DNA of 64,000 bases from Pseudomonas citronellolis (GCF_029335315.1 NZ_JARJLT010000343.1:19544-83543); one strand, 5' to 3'; numbered from the stretch's first letter, positions 9,254 to 22,373 are shown. Made by a program: numbers and translations. Notes: generated from the sequence alone by a model not told the origin.

Positions 9254-9325
9254 TGGCGGAGCTAGCGAGCCTTGGCTCGCGACCCCCGGCGATGCGGGAT
9301 GGTAACCCATCCTGAGCGCCGCTCC
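9254..9325 (-). pseudogene. Degenerate tRNA-Asp-like element
   Basis: Read on the minus strand, 72 bases begin GGAGCGG and end GCTCCGCCA like bacterial tRNA-Asp, and contain GCCGGGGGTCGCGAG, nearly identical to its anticodon-arm/T-arm junction. The T loop lacks the GTTCGA core; instead GCGAGCC/GGCTCGC form an almost loopless palindrome. The D/anticodon region is replaced by a perfect hairpin GGATGG-GTTA-CCATCC. The acceptor stem keeps five pairs. A working tRNA-Asp is unlikely. It is either a decayed tRNA gene or a tRNA-derived structured RNA. Confidence 0.55.
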
Positions 9326-9377
9326 GCGGCCGACCCGACGCTAGGCCGGATCGGACAGGTCAAGTCCGGAAAGACGC

Positions 9378-9650
9378 TTAGTTGACAGCGTCTTTCAGGG
9401 CTTTACCGGCTTTGAAGCCCGGGATCTTAGCGGCAGCGATCTTGATCGGCTTGCCGGTTTGCGGGTTGCGACCGGTGCGGGCAGCACGCTCTTTGACAGC
9501 GAAGGTGCCGAAGCCAACCAGTACGACAGAGTCACCCGCCTTCAGGGCGCCAGTGACGGACTCGATTACCGCGTCCAGAGCGCGACCGGCAACAGCTTTC
9601 GGGATATCAGCAGATGCGGCAATTGCATCGATCAGTTCCGACTTGTTCAC
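9378..9650 (-). CDS. hupB: DNA-binding protein HU-beta
   Basis: 90 residues. Dimeric nucleoid protein that bends DNA. The N-terminus [20 protein letters not shown] and the DNA-binding arm signature [21 protein letters not shown] are complete. It lies between lon and ppiD in the standard order and has its own near-consensus promoter (9745-9773). Confidence 0.97.
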   Translation of the reverse strand: MNKSELIDAIAASADIPKAVAGRALDAVIESVTGALKAGDSVVLVGFGTFAVKERAARTGRNPQTGKPIKIAAAKIPGFKAGKALKDAVN

Positions 9651-9744
9651 TCTAAGTCCCCTTATTTCTGTTGAGTATGTTTCTATGTGTTAGGTGTAAG
9701 CAAAAGCAGGTGCTGGTTTGCCAACTGACAAAGCAAGTGCCGCT

Positions 9745-9773
9745 TTATAACAAGGGCCCAAAAACAGTGTCAA
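9745..9773 (-). promoter_or_regulatory. Near-consensus sigma70 promoter of hupB
   Basis: On the minus strand a perfect -35 TTGACA (9768-9773), a 17-base spacer and -10 TTATAA (9745-9750). It starts within 20 bases of the lon stop and would give a leader of about 90 bases. Confidence 0.8.
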
Positions 9774-9786
9774 GAAAGCCCCCCGG

Positions 9787-12183
9787 CTAATGCGTGCTGA
9801 TTCGCTCCTTGGAATCAGACTCGCGTTTTTCATCCTTTGCAACCATCTCGGGAGCCGCATCGGGCAAGGGCTCCGGCGTGTATTGCAGCGCAATTTGCAG
9901 GACCTCGTCAATCCATTTAACCGGTTTAATAACGAGATCCGCCTTAATGTTATCCGGAATTTCCTTCAGATCACGGACGTTTTCTTCCGGAATGATCACA
10001 GTCTTGATTCCGCCACGGTGCGCCGCCAGAAGTTTTTCCTTCAGCCCGCCGATGGCCAGCACCTGGCCGCGCAAGGTGATCTCGCCGGTCATGGCGACGT
10101 CCGCGCGCACCGGGATCTGGGTGATGGCCGAGACCAGCGCGGTGCACATGCCGATGCCGGCGCTGGGGCCGTCCTTGGGCGTGGCGCCCTCCGGCACGTG
10201 GATGTGGATGTCGTGCTTTTCATGGAAGTCCGCCGGAATTCCCAGGCTTTTCGCGCGACTACGCACCACGGTCAGTGCGGCGGTAATCGACTCGGCCATG
10301 ACGTCGCCCAGCGAACCGGTCTTGGTCAGCGCGCCCTTGCCGGGAACGATGGCCGACTCGATGGTCAGCAGTTCGCCGCCCACCTGGGTCCAGGCGAGAC
10401 CGGTAACCTGACCGATCTGATCCTGCTGCTCGGCGAGGCCATAACGGAATTTGCGTACGCCCAGGTAGTCTTCCAGGGTCTCGACGGTCACCTTGGCTTC
10501 GATGCGCTTGGCCTTGGCGCCCTCCTTCACCGCCTTGCGGCAAACCTTGGCGATCTGCCGCTCGAGGCTACGCACGCCGGCTTCGCGGGTGTAGTAGCGG
10601 ATGATGTCGCGGATCGCACCCTCTTCGAAGGTCAGCTCGCCCTTCTTGAGACCATTGGCCGCAGTCTGTTTCGGCACAAGATATTTCGAGGCGATGTTGA
10701 CCTTCTCGTCCTCGGTGTAACCCGGCAGACGAATCACCTCCATGCGGTCCAGCAGCGCCGCCGGGATGTTCATGGAGTTGGCGGTGCAGAGGAACATCAC
10801 GTCCGAGAGGTCGTAATCGACTTCCAGGTAGTGGTCGTTGAAGTTGTGGTTCTGTTCCGGGTCCAGCACTTCCAGCAGCGCCGAGGCCGGGTCGCCGCGC
10901 ATGTCGCTGCCCATCTTGTCGATCTCGTCGAGCAGGAACAGCGGGTTGCGCACGCCCACCTTGGTCATCTTCTGGATCAGGCGACCGGGCATGGAGCCGA
11001 TGTAGGTGCGGCGGTGGCCACGAATCTCGGCCTCGTCACGCACGCCGCCGAGCGCCATGCGCACGAACTTGCGGTTGGTGGCGCGAGCGATCGACTCGGC
11101 CAGCGAAGTCTTGCCCACGCCAGGCGGGCCGACCAGGCAGAGCACCGGGCCCTTGAGTTTCTTCACGCGCTTCTGCACGGCGAGGTACTCGAGGATGCGT
11201 TCCTTGACCTCGTCCAGGCCGTAGTGGTCGGTGTCGAGAATGTCCTCGGCCTTCTCCAGGTCGTGGCGCACCTTGCTCTCGGCCTTCCACGGCACGTTCA
11301 CCAGCCAGTCGATGTAGGAACGCACCACGGTGGCCTCGGCGGACATCGGCGACATCTGCTTGAGCTTGTTCAGCTCGGCGTTCGCCTTGGCCATGGCCTC
11401 CTTGGTCAGGCCGGCGGCATCGATGCGCTTCTTCAGCTCGTCGACCTCGTTGTGGCCTTCGTCGATGTCGCCCAGTTCCTTCTGGATGGCCTTCATCTGC
11501 TCGTTCAGGTAGTACTCGCGCTGGCTGCGCTCCATCTGTTTCTTGACGCGGCCACGGATGCGCTTCTCGACCTGCAGCAAGTCGATTTCGGCGTCCAGCA
11601 TGGCCAGCACGTGTTCGACACGGGCAGCCAGCTCGGTGATCTCGAGGATTTCCTGCTTCTGCTCGATCTTCAGCGCCATGTGCGCGGCCATGGTATCCAC
11701 CAGGCGGCCGGGCTCGTCGATGCTGTTCAGCGAGGACAGCACTTCCGCCGGGACCTTCTTGCCCAGCTGCACGTACTGCTCGAACTGGCTCAGCAGGCTG
11801 CGGATGAAGACTTCCGACTCGCGCTCGGCGACCGGCGCCTCGTCGATGATCGACACTTCGGCGCGGCAATGCGCGTCGTCATCGATGAAACGCTCGACAT
11901 GGCCACGCTGCTCACCCTCCACCAGCACCTTGACGGTGCCGTCGGGCAGCTTCAGCAGCTGCAGGACGGTGGCCACGGTACCCATGCGGTACAGGCCGTC
12001 TTCGCCCGGATCGTCATCGGCGGGGTTCTTCTGGGCCAGCAGGAGGATCTGCTTGTCGCTGGTCATCGCGGCCTCCAGGGCCTCGATGGATTTCTCGCGC
12101 CCCACGAACAGCGGGATGACCATGTGCGGATAGACCACTACGTCACGCAGGGGAAGCAGGGGCAACTCGACGAGTGTTTTCAT
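9787..12183 (-). CDS. lon: ATP-dependent protease Lon
   Basis: 798 residues; cytoplasmic AAA+ serine protease that removes misfolded and regulatory proteins. Domains in order: N-terminal substrate domain (about 8-200), coiled coil (to about 300), AAA+ module with Walker [11 protein letters not shown] and Walker [13 protein letters not shown], and a C-terminal S16 protease with the Ser in [11 protein letters not shown] and the partner Lys in [11 protein letters not shown] sigma32-type promoter lies upstream (12241-12269). Order clpX-lon-hupB-ppiD is conserved. Confidence 0.97.
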   Translation of the reverse strand: MKTLVELPLLPLRDVVVYPHMVIPLFVGREKSIEALEAAMTSDKQILLLAQKNPADDDPGEDGLYRMGTVATVLQLLKLPDGTVKVLVEGEQRGHVERFIDDDAHCRAEVSIIDEAPVAERESEVFIRSLLSQFEQYVQLGKKVPAEVLSSLNSIDEPGRLVDTMAAHMALKIEQKQEILEITELAARVEHVLAMLDAEIDLLQVEKRIRGRVKKQMERSQREYYLNEQMKAIQKELGDIDEGHNEVDELKKRIDAAGLTKEAMAKANAELNKLKQMSPMSAEATVVRSYIDWLVNVPWKAESKVRHDLEKAEDILDTDHYGLDEVKERILEYLAVQKRVKKLKGPVLCLVGPPGVGKTSLAESIARATNRKFVRMALGGVRDEAEIRGHRRTYIGSMPGRLIQKMTKVGVRNPLFLLDEIDKMGSDMRGDPASALLEVLDPEQNHNFNDHYLEVDYDLSDVMFLCTANSMNIPAALLDRMEVIRLPGYTEDEKVNIASKYLVPKQTAANGLKKGELTFEEGAIRDIIRYYTREAGVRSLERQIAKVCRKAVKEGAKAKRIEAKVTVETLEDYLGVRKFRYGLAEQQDQIGQVTGLAWTQVGGELLTIESAIVPGKGALTKTGSLGDVMAESITAALTVVRSRAKSLGIPADFHEKHDIHIHVPEGATPKDGPSAGIGMCTALVSAITQIPVRADVAMTGEITLRGQVLAIGGLKEKLLAAHRGGIKTVIIPEENVRDLKEIPDNIKADLVIKPVKWIDEVLQIALQYTPEPLPDAAPEMVAKDEKRESDSKERISTH

Positions 12184-12240
12184 GATATTCGGCTCTACAG
12201 CGGCACTTGGCCAAAAAGACGGGTCAGACCCTTGGACCTA

Positions 12241-12269
12241 AGATGGGGTTAGGCCAGGGAAAAAACAAG
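12241..12269 (-). promoter_or_regulatory. Sigma32 (heat-shock) type promoter of lon
   Basis: On the minus strand CTTGTTT (12263-12269), 14 bases, then CCCCATCT (12241-12248). The -10 matches the sigma32 consensus CCCCATNT exactly, and the -35 keeps CTTG. It lies about 60 bases before the lon start. Confidence 0.75.
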
Positions 12270-12285
12270 CGCGGTAGACGGGGAA

Positions 12286-12309
12286 AGAAAAAGGGGCCTT
12301 GCGGCCCCC
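12286..12309 (-). terminator. Terminator after clpX
   Basis: Minus strand: GGGGGCC-GCAA-GGCCCC followed by TTTTTC. It separates clpX from the lon promoter. Confidence 0.85.
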
Positions 12310-12313
12310 TTAT

Positions 12314-13594
12314 TCATGCATCAGGCGCAGCCTTGGCAGGCTGCTCGCTGTTCTCGTAGATCAGCAGAGGCTGCGACGAACCGTCGATGACGCTCTCGTC
12401 GATGACCACCTTGCTGACGTCGGTCTGCGAGGGGATTTCGTACATGGTGTCGAGCAGGATGCCTTCGAGGATCGAGCGCAGGCCACGGGCGCCAGTCTTG
12501 CGCTCCAGGGCGCGACGGGCGACGGCCTTGAGCGCGTCGGGACGGAACTCGAGGTCCACGCCTTCCATGTCGAACAGCTTGGCGTACTGCTTGGTGAGCG
12601 CGTTCTTCGGCTCGGTCAGGATCTGCATCAGCGCCGCCTCGTCGAGCTCGTCGAGGGTGGCGATGATCGGCAGGCGACCGACGAATTCCGGGATCAGGCC
12701 GAACTTGACCAGGTCCTCGGGCTCCACTTCGCGCAGGGCGTCACCGACCTTGCGACCCATCTCCTGGCTGCGCACTTCGGCGTTGAAGCCGATGCCGCCC
12801 TTGGTGGAACGGTTCTGGATGACCTTTTCCAGGCCGGCGAACGCGCCACCGCAGATGAACAGGATGTTGCGGGTATCGACCTGCAGGAACTCCTGCTGCG
12901 GGTGCTTGCGGCCGCCCTGCGGCGGCACCGAGGCAACGGTGCCTTCGATGAGCTTCAGCAGCGCCTGCTGCACGCCTTCGCCGGACACGTCGCGGGTGAT
13001 CGACGGGTTGTCCGACTTGCGCGAGATCTTGTCGATTTCGTCGATATAGACGATGCCCATCTGGGCCTTCTCGACGTCGTAGTCGCACTTCTGCAGAAGT
13101 TTCTGAATGATATTCTCGACGTCCTCACCCACGTAACCGGCTTCGGTCAGGGTGGTGGCGTCGGCAATGGTGAACGGCACGTTCAGCAGGCGCGCGAGGG
13201 TCTCGGCCAGCAGGGTCTTGCCCGAGCCGGTGGGGCCGATGAGCAGGATGTTGCTCTTGCCCAGCTCGACGTCGTCCTTGCGCTCGCGCTGATTCAGGCG
13301 CTTGTAGTGGTTGTAGACCGCTACCGCCAGGGTTTTCTTCGCACGTTCCTGACCGATCACGTACTGATCGAGGATGGAACGGATCTCTTTCGGCGCCGGA
13401 AGCTTGTGCGCGCTGCTCTCCGCCTGTGCCTCCTGCACCTCCTCGCGGATGATGTCGTTGCACAGGTCCACGCACTCGTCGCAGATAAAGACCGAGGGGC
13501 CGGCAATCAACTTGCGCACTTCGTGCTGGCTCTTGCCGCAGAAGGAGCAATACAGCAGCTTGCCGTTGTCCTCGCCGTTGCGGGTGTCAGTCAT
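12314..13594 (-). CDS. clpX: ClpXP protease ATP-binding subunit ClpX
   Basis: 426 residues, the normal length. AAA+ unfoldase feeding substrates into ClpP. The N-terminal zinc-binding domain shows YCSFCGKS and [10 protein letters not shown] (four cysteines). Walker A is [16 protein letters not shown], Walker [10 protein letters not shown], and an IGF-type loop region (GGIGFNAE) is present for ClpP docking. Start 13594 ([16 protein letters not shown]) is the family start; the open frame runs 15 codons further. A heat-shock-like promoter and a stable hairpin lie in the gap after clpP. Confidence 0.97.
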   Translation of the reverse strand: MTDTRNGEDNGKLLYCSFCGKSQHEVRKLIAGPSVFICDECVDLCNDIIREEVQEAQAESSAHKLPAPKEIRSILDQYVIGQERAKKTLAVAVYNHYKRLNQRERKDDVELGKSNILLIGPTGSGKTLLAETLARLLNVPFTIADATTLTEAGYVGEDVENIIQKLLQKCDYDVEKAQMGIVYIDEIDKISRKSDNPSITRDVSGEGVQQALLKLIEGTVASVPPQGGRKHPQQEFLQVDTRNILFICGGAFAGLEKVIQNRSTKGGIGFNAEVRSQEMGRKVGDALREVEPEDLVKFGLIPEFVGRLPIIATLDELDEAALMQILTEPKNALTKQYAKLFDMEGVDLEFRPDALKAVARRALERKTGARGLRSILEGILLDTMYEIPSQTDVSKVVIDESVIDGSSQPLLIYENSEQPAKAAPDA

Positions 13595-13627
13595 TAGATC
13601 GTTCCAGTCGGATAGGCTTGAAACACA

Positions 13628-13656
13628 AGATGAAGGCAAATGCGGGCATTTTCAAG
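13628..13656 (-). promoter_or_regulatory. Sigma32-like promoter ahead of clpX
   Basis: Minus strand: CTTGAAA (13650-13656) is the exact sigma32 -35 consensus; after 14 bases comes CTTCATCT (13628-13635), a partial match to CCCCATNT. It would let clpX be induced separately from clpP. Confidence 0.45.
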
Positions 13657-13664
13657 CCCGCGAA

Positions 13665-13684
13665 ACGGCCGGTCGCCCGGCCGT
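13665..13684 (-). terminator. Stable hairpin between clpP and clpX
   Basis: Minus strand: ACGGCCGG-GCGA-CCGGCCGT, a perfect 8-bp stem with a GNRA loop followed by TTTCG. A partial terminator or RNA-stability element after clpP. Confidence 0.6.
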
Positions 13685-13701
13685 GGTTCGAGCGGAGGGA
13701 C

Positions 13702-14340
<639 letters not shown>

Positions 14341-14383
14341 GTCCGACGATCACTCCCTTATGAAAATAGATATGTCTCAAAGA

Positions 14384-14411
14384 CATAAGCCAGCCCGAAG
14401 GCTGGCTTATG
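14384..14411 (-). terminator. Perfect 12-bp UUCG hairpin between tig and clpP
   Basis: Minus strand: CATAAGCCAGCC-TTCG-GGCTGGCTTATG. The stem is perfect and capped by a UUCG tetraloop, but has no good U tract (GTCTTTG follows). It is likely an attenuator or 3'-end stabiliser that sets the tig to clpP ratio. Confidence 0.6.
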
Positions 14412-14432
14412 ACGATCGAACGAGGCGTTGGA

Positions 14433-15743
14433 TCAGGCCGCTGCAGGCGCTTCAGCAGGCTTGACCGCGTCTTCGTAAGATACCTGCTTATCGGTCACTT
14501 TGGCCTTCTGCAGGACAGTATCTACAACTTGTTCTTCCAGTACAACCGAGCGGACTTCGTTCAGTTGCTGGTCGTTCTTGTAGTACCAGGCGACCACTTG
14601 CTCGGGCTCCTGGTAGGCCGAAGCCATTTCCTCGATCATTTCGCGAACGCGGGCTTCGTCGGCCTTCAGCTCGTGCTGCTTGACCAGCTCGGCGACGATC
14701 AGGCCCAGGACCACGCGGCGCTTGGCCTGCTCTTCGAACAGTTCGGCCGGCAGTTGCTCGGGCTTGATGTTGCCGCCGAACTGCTGGACGGCCTGCACGC
14801 GCAGACGGTTCACTTCGTTGGAGATCAGAGCCTTCGGCACTTCGATCGGGTTGGCGGTCACCAGACCTTCCATCACCTGATTCTTCACCTTGGACTTGAT
14901 GGCCTGGCGCAGCTCACGCTCCATGTTCTTGCGAACTTCGGTGCGGAAGCCTTCCAGGGTGCTTTCCTTGATGCCGAACAGGGCGAAGAAGGCCTCGTTC
15001 AGTTCCGGCAGCTTGGGCTCGCTGACGCCGTTCACGGTAACGGTGAACTCGGCGGCTTTGCCGGCCAGGTCGAGGTTCTGGTAGTCCTCGGGGAAGCTCA
15101 GGCTGAGCACGCGCTCTTCACCGGCCTTGGCGCCGACCAGGCCTTCTTCGAAGCCCGGGATCATGCGGCCGGAGCCCAGCACCAGCAGGGTGCCCTTGGC
15201 CGAACCGCCAGCGAAGGCTTCGCCGTCGATCTTGCCGACGAAGTCGATGTTCAGCTGGTCGTCGTTCTGCGCGGCGCGCTCGACGGCTTCGAAACGGGTG
15301 TTCTGCTTGCGCAGGATTTCCAGCATGTTGTCGACGTCGGCGTCGGCCACGTCGGCCTGCAGGCGCTCGACCTCGATGCCGTCGAAGCCGGCAACCTGGA
15401 ATTCGGGGAAGACTTCGAAGGTGGCCACGTACTCCAGACCCTTCTCCTTCTCGAACACTTTCGGCTCGACGGACGGCGCGCCGGCCGGGTTCAGCTTCTG
15501 CTCGACCACGGCTTCGTAGAAGGTTTCCTGGATCAGGTCACCGAGGGCTTCCTGACGAGCGGAGGCTTCGTAGCGCTGACGGATCACGCTCATCGGCACC
15601 TTGCCGGGACGGAAGCCAGGAACCTTGGCGCGACGAGCGGTCTGCTGCAGACGCTTGTTGACTTCGGTCTCGATACGCTCGGCCGGCACGCCAACGGTCA
15701 TGCGGCGCTCAAGAGCGGAGGTGCTTTCAACGGAAACTTGCAT
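14433..15743 (-). CDS. tig: Trigger factor
   Basis: 436 residues. Ribosome-bound chaperone and prolyl isomerase. The N-terminal ribosome-docking signature is [20 protein letters not shown]; the FKBP-type domain is about residues 160-245 ([18 protein letters not shown]), and the C-terminal arm domain follows. The open frame extends 30 codons upstream, but start 15743 ([14 protein letters not shown]) is the family start and has an AGGA site. Promoter at 15805-15833. Confidence 0.97.
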   Translation of the reverse strand: MQVSVESTSALERRMTVGVPAERIETEVNKRLQQTARRAKVPGFRPGKVPMSVIRQRYEASARQEALGDLIQETFYEAVVEQKLNPAGAPSVEPKVFEKEKGLEYVATFEVFPEFQVAGFDGIEVERLQADVADADVDNMLEILRKQNTRFEAVERAAQNDDQLNIDFVGKIDGEAFAGGSAKGTLLVLGSGRMIPGFEEGLVGAKAGEERVLSLSFPEDYQNLDLAGKAAEFTVTVNGVSEPKLPELNEAFFALFGIKESTLEGFRTEVRKNMERELRQAIKSKVKNQVMEGLVTANPIEVPKALISNEVNRLRVQAVQQFGGNIKPEQLPAELFEEQAKRRVVLGLIVAELVKQHELKADEARVREMIEEMASAYQEPEQVVAWYYKNDQQLNEVRSVVLEEQVVDTVLQKAKVTDKQVSYEDAVKPAEAPAAA

Positions 15744-15804
15744 GGATATTCCTCGTGGCACAGACGTAAGCCGGTCCTTCCGGCTCCCAGAATCAAGGGC
15801 AAGC

Positions 15805-15833
15805 ATTCTAGTCACAAGAAATGCAGAAGTCAC
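15805..15833 (-). promoter_or_regulatory. Likely sigma70 promoter of tig
   Basis: Minus strand: GTGACT (15828-15833), 17 bases, TAGAAT (15805-15810). The leader then contains a small hairpin AGCCGG-AAGGA-CCGGCT before the ribosome site. Confidence 0.5.
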
Positions 15834-15886
15834 CCAGGCTGGAAGCTACGGAATTCGCGGATGCGAGAGCTTCTGGACAAAAAAGA

Positions 15887-15971
15887 TGGTGCGGACGGAG
15901 AGACTCGAACTCTCACAGCTTGCGCCACCGGAACCTAAATCCGGCGTGTCTACCAATTTCACCACGTCCGC
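15887..15971 (-). tRNA. tRNA-Leu (anticodon TAG)
   Basis: 85 bases with encoded CCA. Acceptor GCGGACG pairs with CGTCCGC. The anticodon loop TTTAGGT is flanked by CCGGA/TCCGG; a long variable arm (GTGGCGCAAGCT) fits leucine. A T run (TCTTTTTT) directly after CCA may end the transcript. Confidence 0.97.
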
Positions 15972-16022
15972 AGGAACCGCAGAAACGAAAACGCCAGGCA
16001 CTAGGCCTGGCGCTTCGGAATA

Positions 16023-16099
16023 TGGGGTGGACGATGGGAATCGAACCCACGACACCAGGAGCCACAATCCTGTGCTCTACCAACTGAGCTACGCCCACC
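16023..16099 (-). tRNA. tRNA-His (anticodon GTG)
   Basis: Acceptor GTGGGCG pairs with CGTCCAC, with the extra G(-1) opposite the discriminator C that marks tRNA-His. The anticodon loop reads TTGTGGC, and CCA is encoded. Middle member of a three-tRNA cluster. Confidence 0.97.
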
Positions 16100-16128
16100 A
16101 TATTACATGCTTGTTACCGAACGCCATT

Positions 16129-16205
16129 TGGCGCACCCGGCAGGACTCGAACCTGCGACCATCCGCTTAGAAGGCGGATGCTCTATCCAGCTGAGCTACG
16201 GGCGC
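16129..16205 (-). tRNA. tRNA-Arg (anticodon TCT)
   Basis: 77 bases with CCA. Acceptor GCGCCCG pairs with CGGGTGC; the anticodon stem ATCCGC/GCGGAT carries loop CTTCTAA. First gene of the Arg-His-Leu cluster, about 100 bases from the promoter. Confidence 0.97.
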
Positions 16206-16308
16206 TTTAGTGGCGGCAACCCTTGCTAAGCAGAACCAGTGGAAACCACTGAACCGGTTTGCACTGCCTTCTTGTCTTGCTTCAGGCTGTGCTCGGCAAG
16301 CGGGGCGC

Positions 16309-16337
16309 ATGTTATCGATGAGCCCTAACCCCGTCAA
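16309..16337 (-). promoter_or_regulatory. tRNA operon promoter with GC-rich discriminator
   Basis: Minus strand: TTGACG (16332-16337), 17 bases, TAACAT (16309-16314), followed by GCGCCCCGC. A GC-rich discriminator is typical of stable-RNA promoters under stringent control. An AT tract (16339-16360) just upstream could act as an UP element. Confidence 0.75.
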
Positions 16338-16469
16338 CGTTTTTTTTAAAAAAATTTCAAAGAGATAAAGGAGTTACGGCAAATCGGGGGCAGCCCGCCT
16401 TTGCCTTATCTGGGCGGCGTGCGAAAATGCGCGTCCTTTTTTCCCCGTCTCTATGGTTGCTTCTCCGAC

Positions 16470-17324
16470 ATGACCGCACAACTGATCGACGGCAAAGCGA
16501 TCGCCGCCAGCCTCCGCCAGCAGATAGCCCAACGCGTCGCCGAGCGCCGCCAGCAAGGGCTGCGCATTCCCGGCCTGGCGGTGATCCTGGTCGGCAGCGA
16601 TCCGGCCTCCCAAGTCTACGTGGCGCACAAGCGCAAGGACTGCGAGGAAGTCGGCTTCCTCTCCCAGGCCTTCGACCTGCCGGAAAGCACCACCCAGGAA
16701 GAACTGCTGGGGCTGATCGACCGCCTCAACGCCGACCCGGCGATCGACGGCATCCTGGTGCAGCTGCCCCTGCCCGCCCACCTCGACGCCTCGCAGCTGC
16801 TGGAGCGAATCAATCCGGACAAGGACGTCGACGGCTTCCATCCGTTCAACGTCGGCCGCCTGGCCCAGCGCATCCCGCTGCTGCGCCCATGCACCCCGAA
16901 AGGCATCATGACCCTGCTGCAGAGCACCGGCGTCGACCTTTACGGCCTCGACGCAGTGGTAGTGGGCGCCTCCAACATCGTCGGCCGCCCGATGGCGCTG
17001 GAGCTGCTGCTGGCCGGCTGCACCGTGACCGTCACCCACCGCTTCACCCGCGACCTGGCCGAGCACGTGCGCCGCGCCGACCTGGTAGTGGTGGCTGCCG
17101 GCAAGCCGGGCCTGGTCAAGGGCGAGTGGATCAAGGAAGGCGCCATCGTCATCGACGTCGGCATCAACCGCCAGGCCGACGGCAAGCTGGTGGGCGACGT
17201 GGAATACGCCGTGGCCGCCGAGCGCGCCAGCTGGATCACCCCGGTACCGGGCGGCGTCGGCCCGATGACCCGCGCCTGCCTGCTGGAGAACACCCTGTAC
17301 GCGGCGGAAGAGCTGCACGCGTAA
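16470..17324 (+). CDS. folD: Bifunctional methylenetetrahydrofolate dehydrogenase/cyclohydrolase FolD
   Basis: 284 residues. Interconverts methylene-, methenyl- and formyl-tetrahydrofolate in one-carbon metabolism. The catalytic lysine is in [14 protein letters not shown]; the C-terminal NADP-binding part shows [17 protein letters not shown] and [15 protein letters not shown]. Start 16470 ([12 protein letters not shown]) is chosen over the longer frame because it matches the family N-terminus. Terminated at 17343-17370. Confidence 0.97.
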   Translation: MTAQLIDGKAIAASLRQQIAQRVAERRQQGLRIPGLAVILVGSDPASQVYVAHKRKDCEEVGFLSQAFDLPESTTQEELLGLIDRLNADPAIDGILVQLPLPAHLDASQLLERINPDKDVDGFHPFNVGRLAQRIPLLRPCTPKGIMTLLQSTGVDLYGLDAVVVGASNIVGRPMALELLLAGCTVTVTHRFTRDLAEHVRRADLVVVAAGKPGLVKGEWIKEGAIVIDVGINRQADGKLVGDVEYAVAAERASWITPVPGGVGPMTRACLLENTLYAAEELHA

Positions 17325-17342
17325 ACAGCGCGCTCCGACACG

Positions 17343-17370
17343 AAAAAGGCCGCATCAGCGGCCTTTTTTC
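17343..17370 (+). terminator. Terminator after folD
   Basis: AAAGGCCGC-ATCA-GCGGCCTTTTTT. A near-identical copy occurs 170 bases on for cysS. Confidence 0.9.
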
Positions 17371-17389
17371 ATGCTGGAGCAAGACAATA

Positions 17390-17480
17390 CGTAGGGCGCA
17401 TAACGCCTCAAGCGTTATCCGCCGCAACCCTCGGCACCGAAAACTTCGGCGGATAACCGCGAACGGTTATGCGCCCTACG
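17390..17480. repeat. Nested palindromic intergenic repeat, copy 1
   Basis: Perfect 15-base terminal inverted repeats CGTAGGGCGCATAAC / GTTATGCGCCCTACG enclose a second inverted pair GTTATCCGCCG / CGGCGGATAAC. The unit is 91 bases with no coding potential, in the convergent gap between folD and cysS. A diverged copy lies at 63849-63927. The design is that of a small non-autonomous, MITE-like element. Confidence 0.8.
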
Positions 17481-17510
17481 GGAAATGCCCGGGCCGCGCG
17501 CAGGCAGAAA

Positions 17511-17538
17511 AAAGGCCGCATCAGCGGCCTTTTTCATT
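17511..17538 (-). terminator. Terminator after cysS
   Basis: Same stem-loop as the folD terminator (AAGGCCGC-ATCA-GCGGCCTT), with A run and T run usable in both directions. Confidence 0.88.
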
Positions 17539-17549
17539 TCAGCGCGGGA

Positions 17550-20618
<3,069 letters not shown>

Positions 20619-20740
20619 GGTGTCCTTGATCGTTTCCGTCGTTCGGCCAGGGTAGGCCGGCCAAACCAAAGCGCTTATCATAGCCGAAGCTGTCAACCCC
20701 CTGACAGGCCTTCGATTTTCCCGACAGAGCGGAATTCCTC

Positions 20741-21235
20741 ATGATCAAGCTGCACACCAACCATGGCGTCATCACCCTGGAACTCTTCGAAGACAAGGCC
20801 CCGGAAACCGTGGCCAACTTCAAGGAGTACGTGAAGAGCGGTCATTACGACAACACCGTGTTCCACCGCGTGATCAACAACTTCATGATCCAGGGCGGCG
20901 GTTTCGAGCCGGGCATGAAGCAGAAGAGCACCCGCGCGCCGATCAAGAACGAAGCCAATAATGGCGTCGGCAACAAGGTCGGCACCGTCGCCATGGCCCG
21001 CACCATGGAACCGCATTCGGCTAGCGCGCAGTTCTTCATCAACGTCGCCGACAACGACTTCCTCAACCACAGCGCGCCGACCGTGCAGGGCTGGGGCTAC
21101 TGCGTATTCGGCCAGGTGGTCGATGGCATGGACGTGGTCAACAAGATCAAGGGCGTCTCCACCACCATGCGCGCCGGCCACCAGGACGTGCCGAGCGAAG
21201 ACGTGATCATCGAGAAGGCCGAAATCGTCGAGTGA
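20741..21235 (+). CDS. ppiB: Peptidyl-prolyl cis-trans isomerase B (cyclophilin)
   Basis: 164 residues, no signal peptide, so the cytoplasmic cyclophilin. The active-site stretch [18 protein letters not shown] holds the catalytic Arg; [17 protein letters not shown] and [15 protein letters not shown] complete the fold. It is followed after 4 bases by lpxH, in the same operon. Confidence 0.96.
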   Translation: MIKLHTNHGVITLELFEDKAPETVANFKEYVKSGHYDNTVFHRVINNFMIQGGGFEPGMKQKSTRAPIKNEANNGVGNKVGTVAMARTMEPHSASAQFFINVADNDFLNHSAPTVQGWGYCVFGQVVDGMDVVNKIKGVSTTMRAGHQDVPSEDVIIEKAEIVE

Positions 21236-21239
21236 GTCG

Positions 21240-21983
21240 ATGAGCGTCCTGTTCATATCGGACCTGCATCTCGAAGCGGAACGCCCGGACATCACCCGGG
21301 CGTTCTTGCATTTCCTGAGCACCCGCGCCCGCCAGGCCGAAGCGCTGTACATCCTCGGCGACTTCTTCGAAGCCTGGATCGGCGACGACGGCATGGACGA
21401 GTTCCAGCACGCCATCGCCCGCGCCCTGCGCGAAGTGGCCGACGGCGGCACGCGCATCTACCTGATGCACGGCAACCGCGACTTCCTCATCGGCAAGGCG
21501 TTCTGCCGCGAAGCCGGCTGCACCCTGCTACGCGACCCCAGCGTCATCCAGCTGAACGGTGAAAAGGTCCTGCTGATGCACGGCGACAGCCTGTGTACCC
21601 TGGACGTCGGCTACATGAAGCTGCGCCGCTGGCTGCGCAACCCGCTGTCGCTGTTCATCCTGCGCAGCCTGCCATTGGCCAAGCGCCACCAGCTGGCGCG
21701 CAAGCTGCGCAAGGAAAGCCGTGCGCAGACGCGTATGAAGGCCAGCGAAATCGTCGACGTGACCCCTGACGAAGTGCTCGCGGTCATGCGCCGTTACGGC
21801 GTACGCACACTGATCCATGGCCATACCCACCGCCCGGCCGTGCATGAACTGCAGCTCGACGGCAAGCCCGCGCGGCGCATCGTCCTCGGTGACTGGGACC
21901 GTCAAGGCTGGGCCCTGCAGGCCGACGCGAACGGTCTGCAGCAGGCGCCCTTCGCGTTGCAGGGCGAGCCTTCGGCGGGCTGA
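21240..21983 (+). CDS. lpxH: UDP-2,3-diacylglucosamine diphosphatase
   Basis: 247 residues. Calcineurin-like phosphoesterase that makes lipid X in lipid A synthesis at the inner membrane. Metal ligands are visible in [35 protein letters not shown] and [13 protein letters not shown]. The basic helical insert ([20 protein letters not shown]) is the membrane-facing lid. Co-transcribed with ppiB. Confidence 0.96.
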   Translation: MSVLFISDLHLEAERPDITRAFLHFLSTRARQAEALYILGDFFEAWIGDDGMDEFQHAIARALREVADGGTRIYLMHGNRDFLIGKAFCREAGCTLLRDPSVIQLNGEKVLLMHGDSLCTLDVGYMKLRRWLRNPLSLFILRSLPLAKRHQLARKLRKESRAQTRMKASEIVDVTPDEVLAVMRRYGVRTLIHGHTHRPAVHELQLDGKPARRIVLGDWDRQGWALQADANGLQQAPFALQGEPSAG

Positions 21984-22057
21984 CCCGGATCAATCTCATG
22001 GCCCCGGGCCAGCAGCTATGCTCAGTGCGTCGCCACCTGCGCACCCCGGGGACCACC

Positions 22058-22267
22058 ATGAAAAACCACCTGCTGCTCGCCGCCTGCCTGCTGGCACTGG
22101 CCGGCTGCTCCAGCCACTACATCATCACCACCGCCGACGGCCAGATGATCACCACCGACAACAAGCCGCGCCTGGACAAGGACAGCGGCATGGTGCGTTT
22201 CGAGGACTCCGAGGGTAAGGAGCAGATGATCCCGCAGACGCAGATCCGCCAGATCATCGAGCGCTGA
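22058..22267 (+). CDS. Small YgdI/YgdR-type (DUF903) lipoprotein
   Basis: 69 residues. Signal peptide with lipobox LALAGCSS; the mature protein is about 52 residues and carries the family pattern YIITTADGQMITTDNKPRLD and a C-terminal MIPQTQIRQIIER. This is an SH3-like beta fold of unknown role. The frame is open 20 codons upstream, but only the start at 22058 gives a signal peptide. It may follow lpxH on the same transcript; a REP pair lies downstream. Confidence 0.88.
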   Translation: MKNHLLLAACLLALAGCSSHYIITTADGQMITTDNKPRLDKDSGMVRFEDSEGKEQMIPQTQIRQIIER

Positions 22268-22311
22268 GGCGCCAAGAAGAACGGTCGGGCGTGGCGTTCC
22301 AGGGCCTCCCT

Positions 22312-22357
22312 GCAGGAGCGGGCCACGCCCGCGATCGCGCGCATGGCGCGCTCCTAC
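22312..22357. repeat. Inverted REP pair
   Basis: Two REP-type units face each other: GCAGGAGCGGGCCACGCCC and, on the other strand, GTAGGAGCGCGCCATGCGC. Situated between convergent genes. Same family as 39547-39594. Confidence 0.8.
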
Positions 22358-22373
22358 CCAGAAAGACAACGCG

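Noticed and set aside
9790..12252. Open frame of 820 codons on the plus strand
   Set aside because: Antisense shadow of lon; composition is His, Leu, Gln and Asp rich with no family pattern.
15887..16205. A fourth tRNA in the cluster, as I recall for P. aeruginosa
   Set aside because: Only Leu, His and Arg genes are present; the remaining bases to the promoter do not fold as a tRNA.
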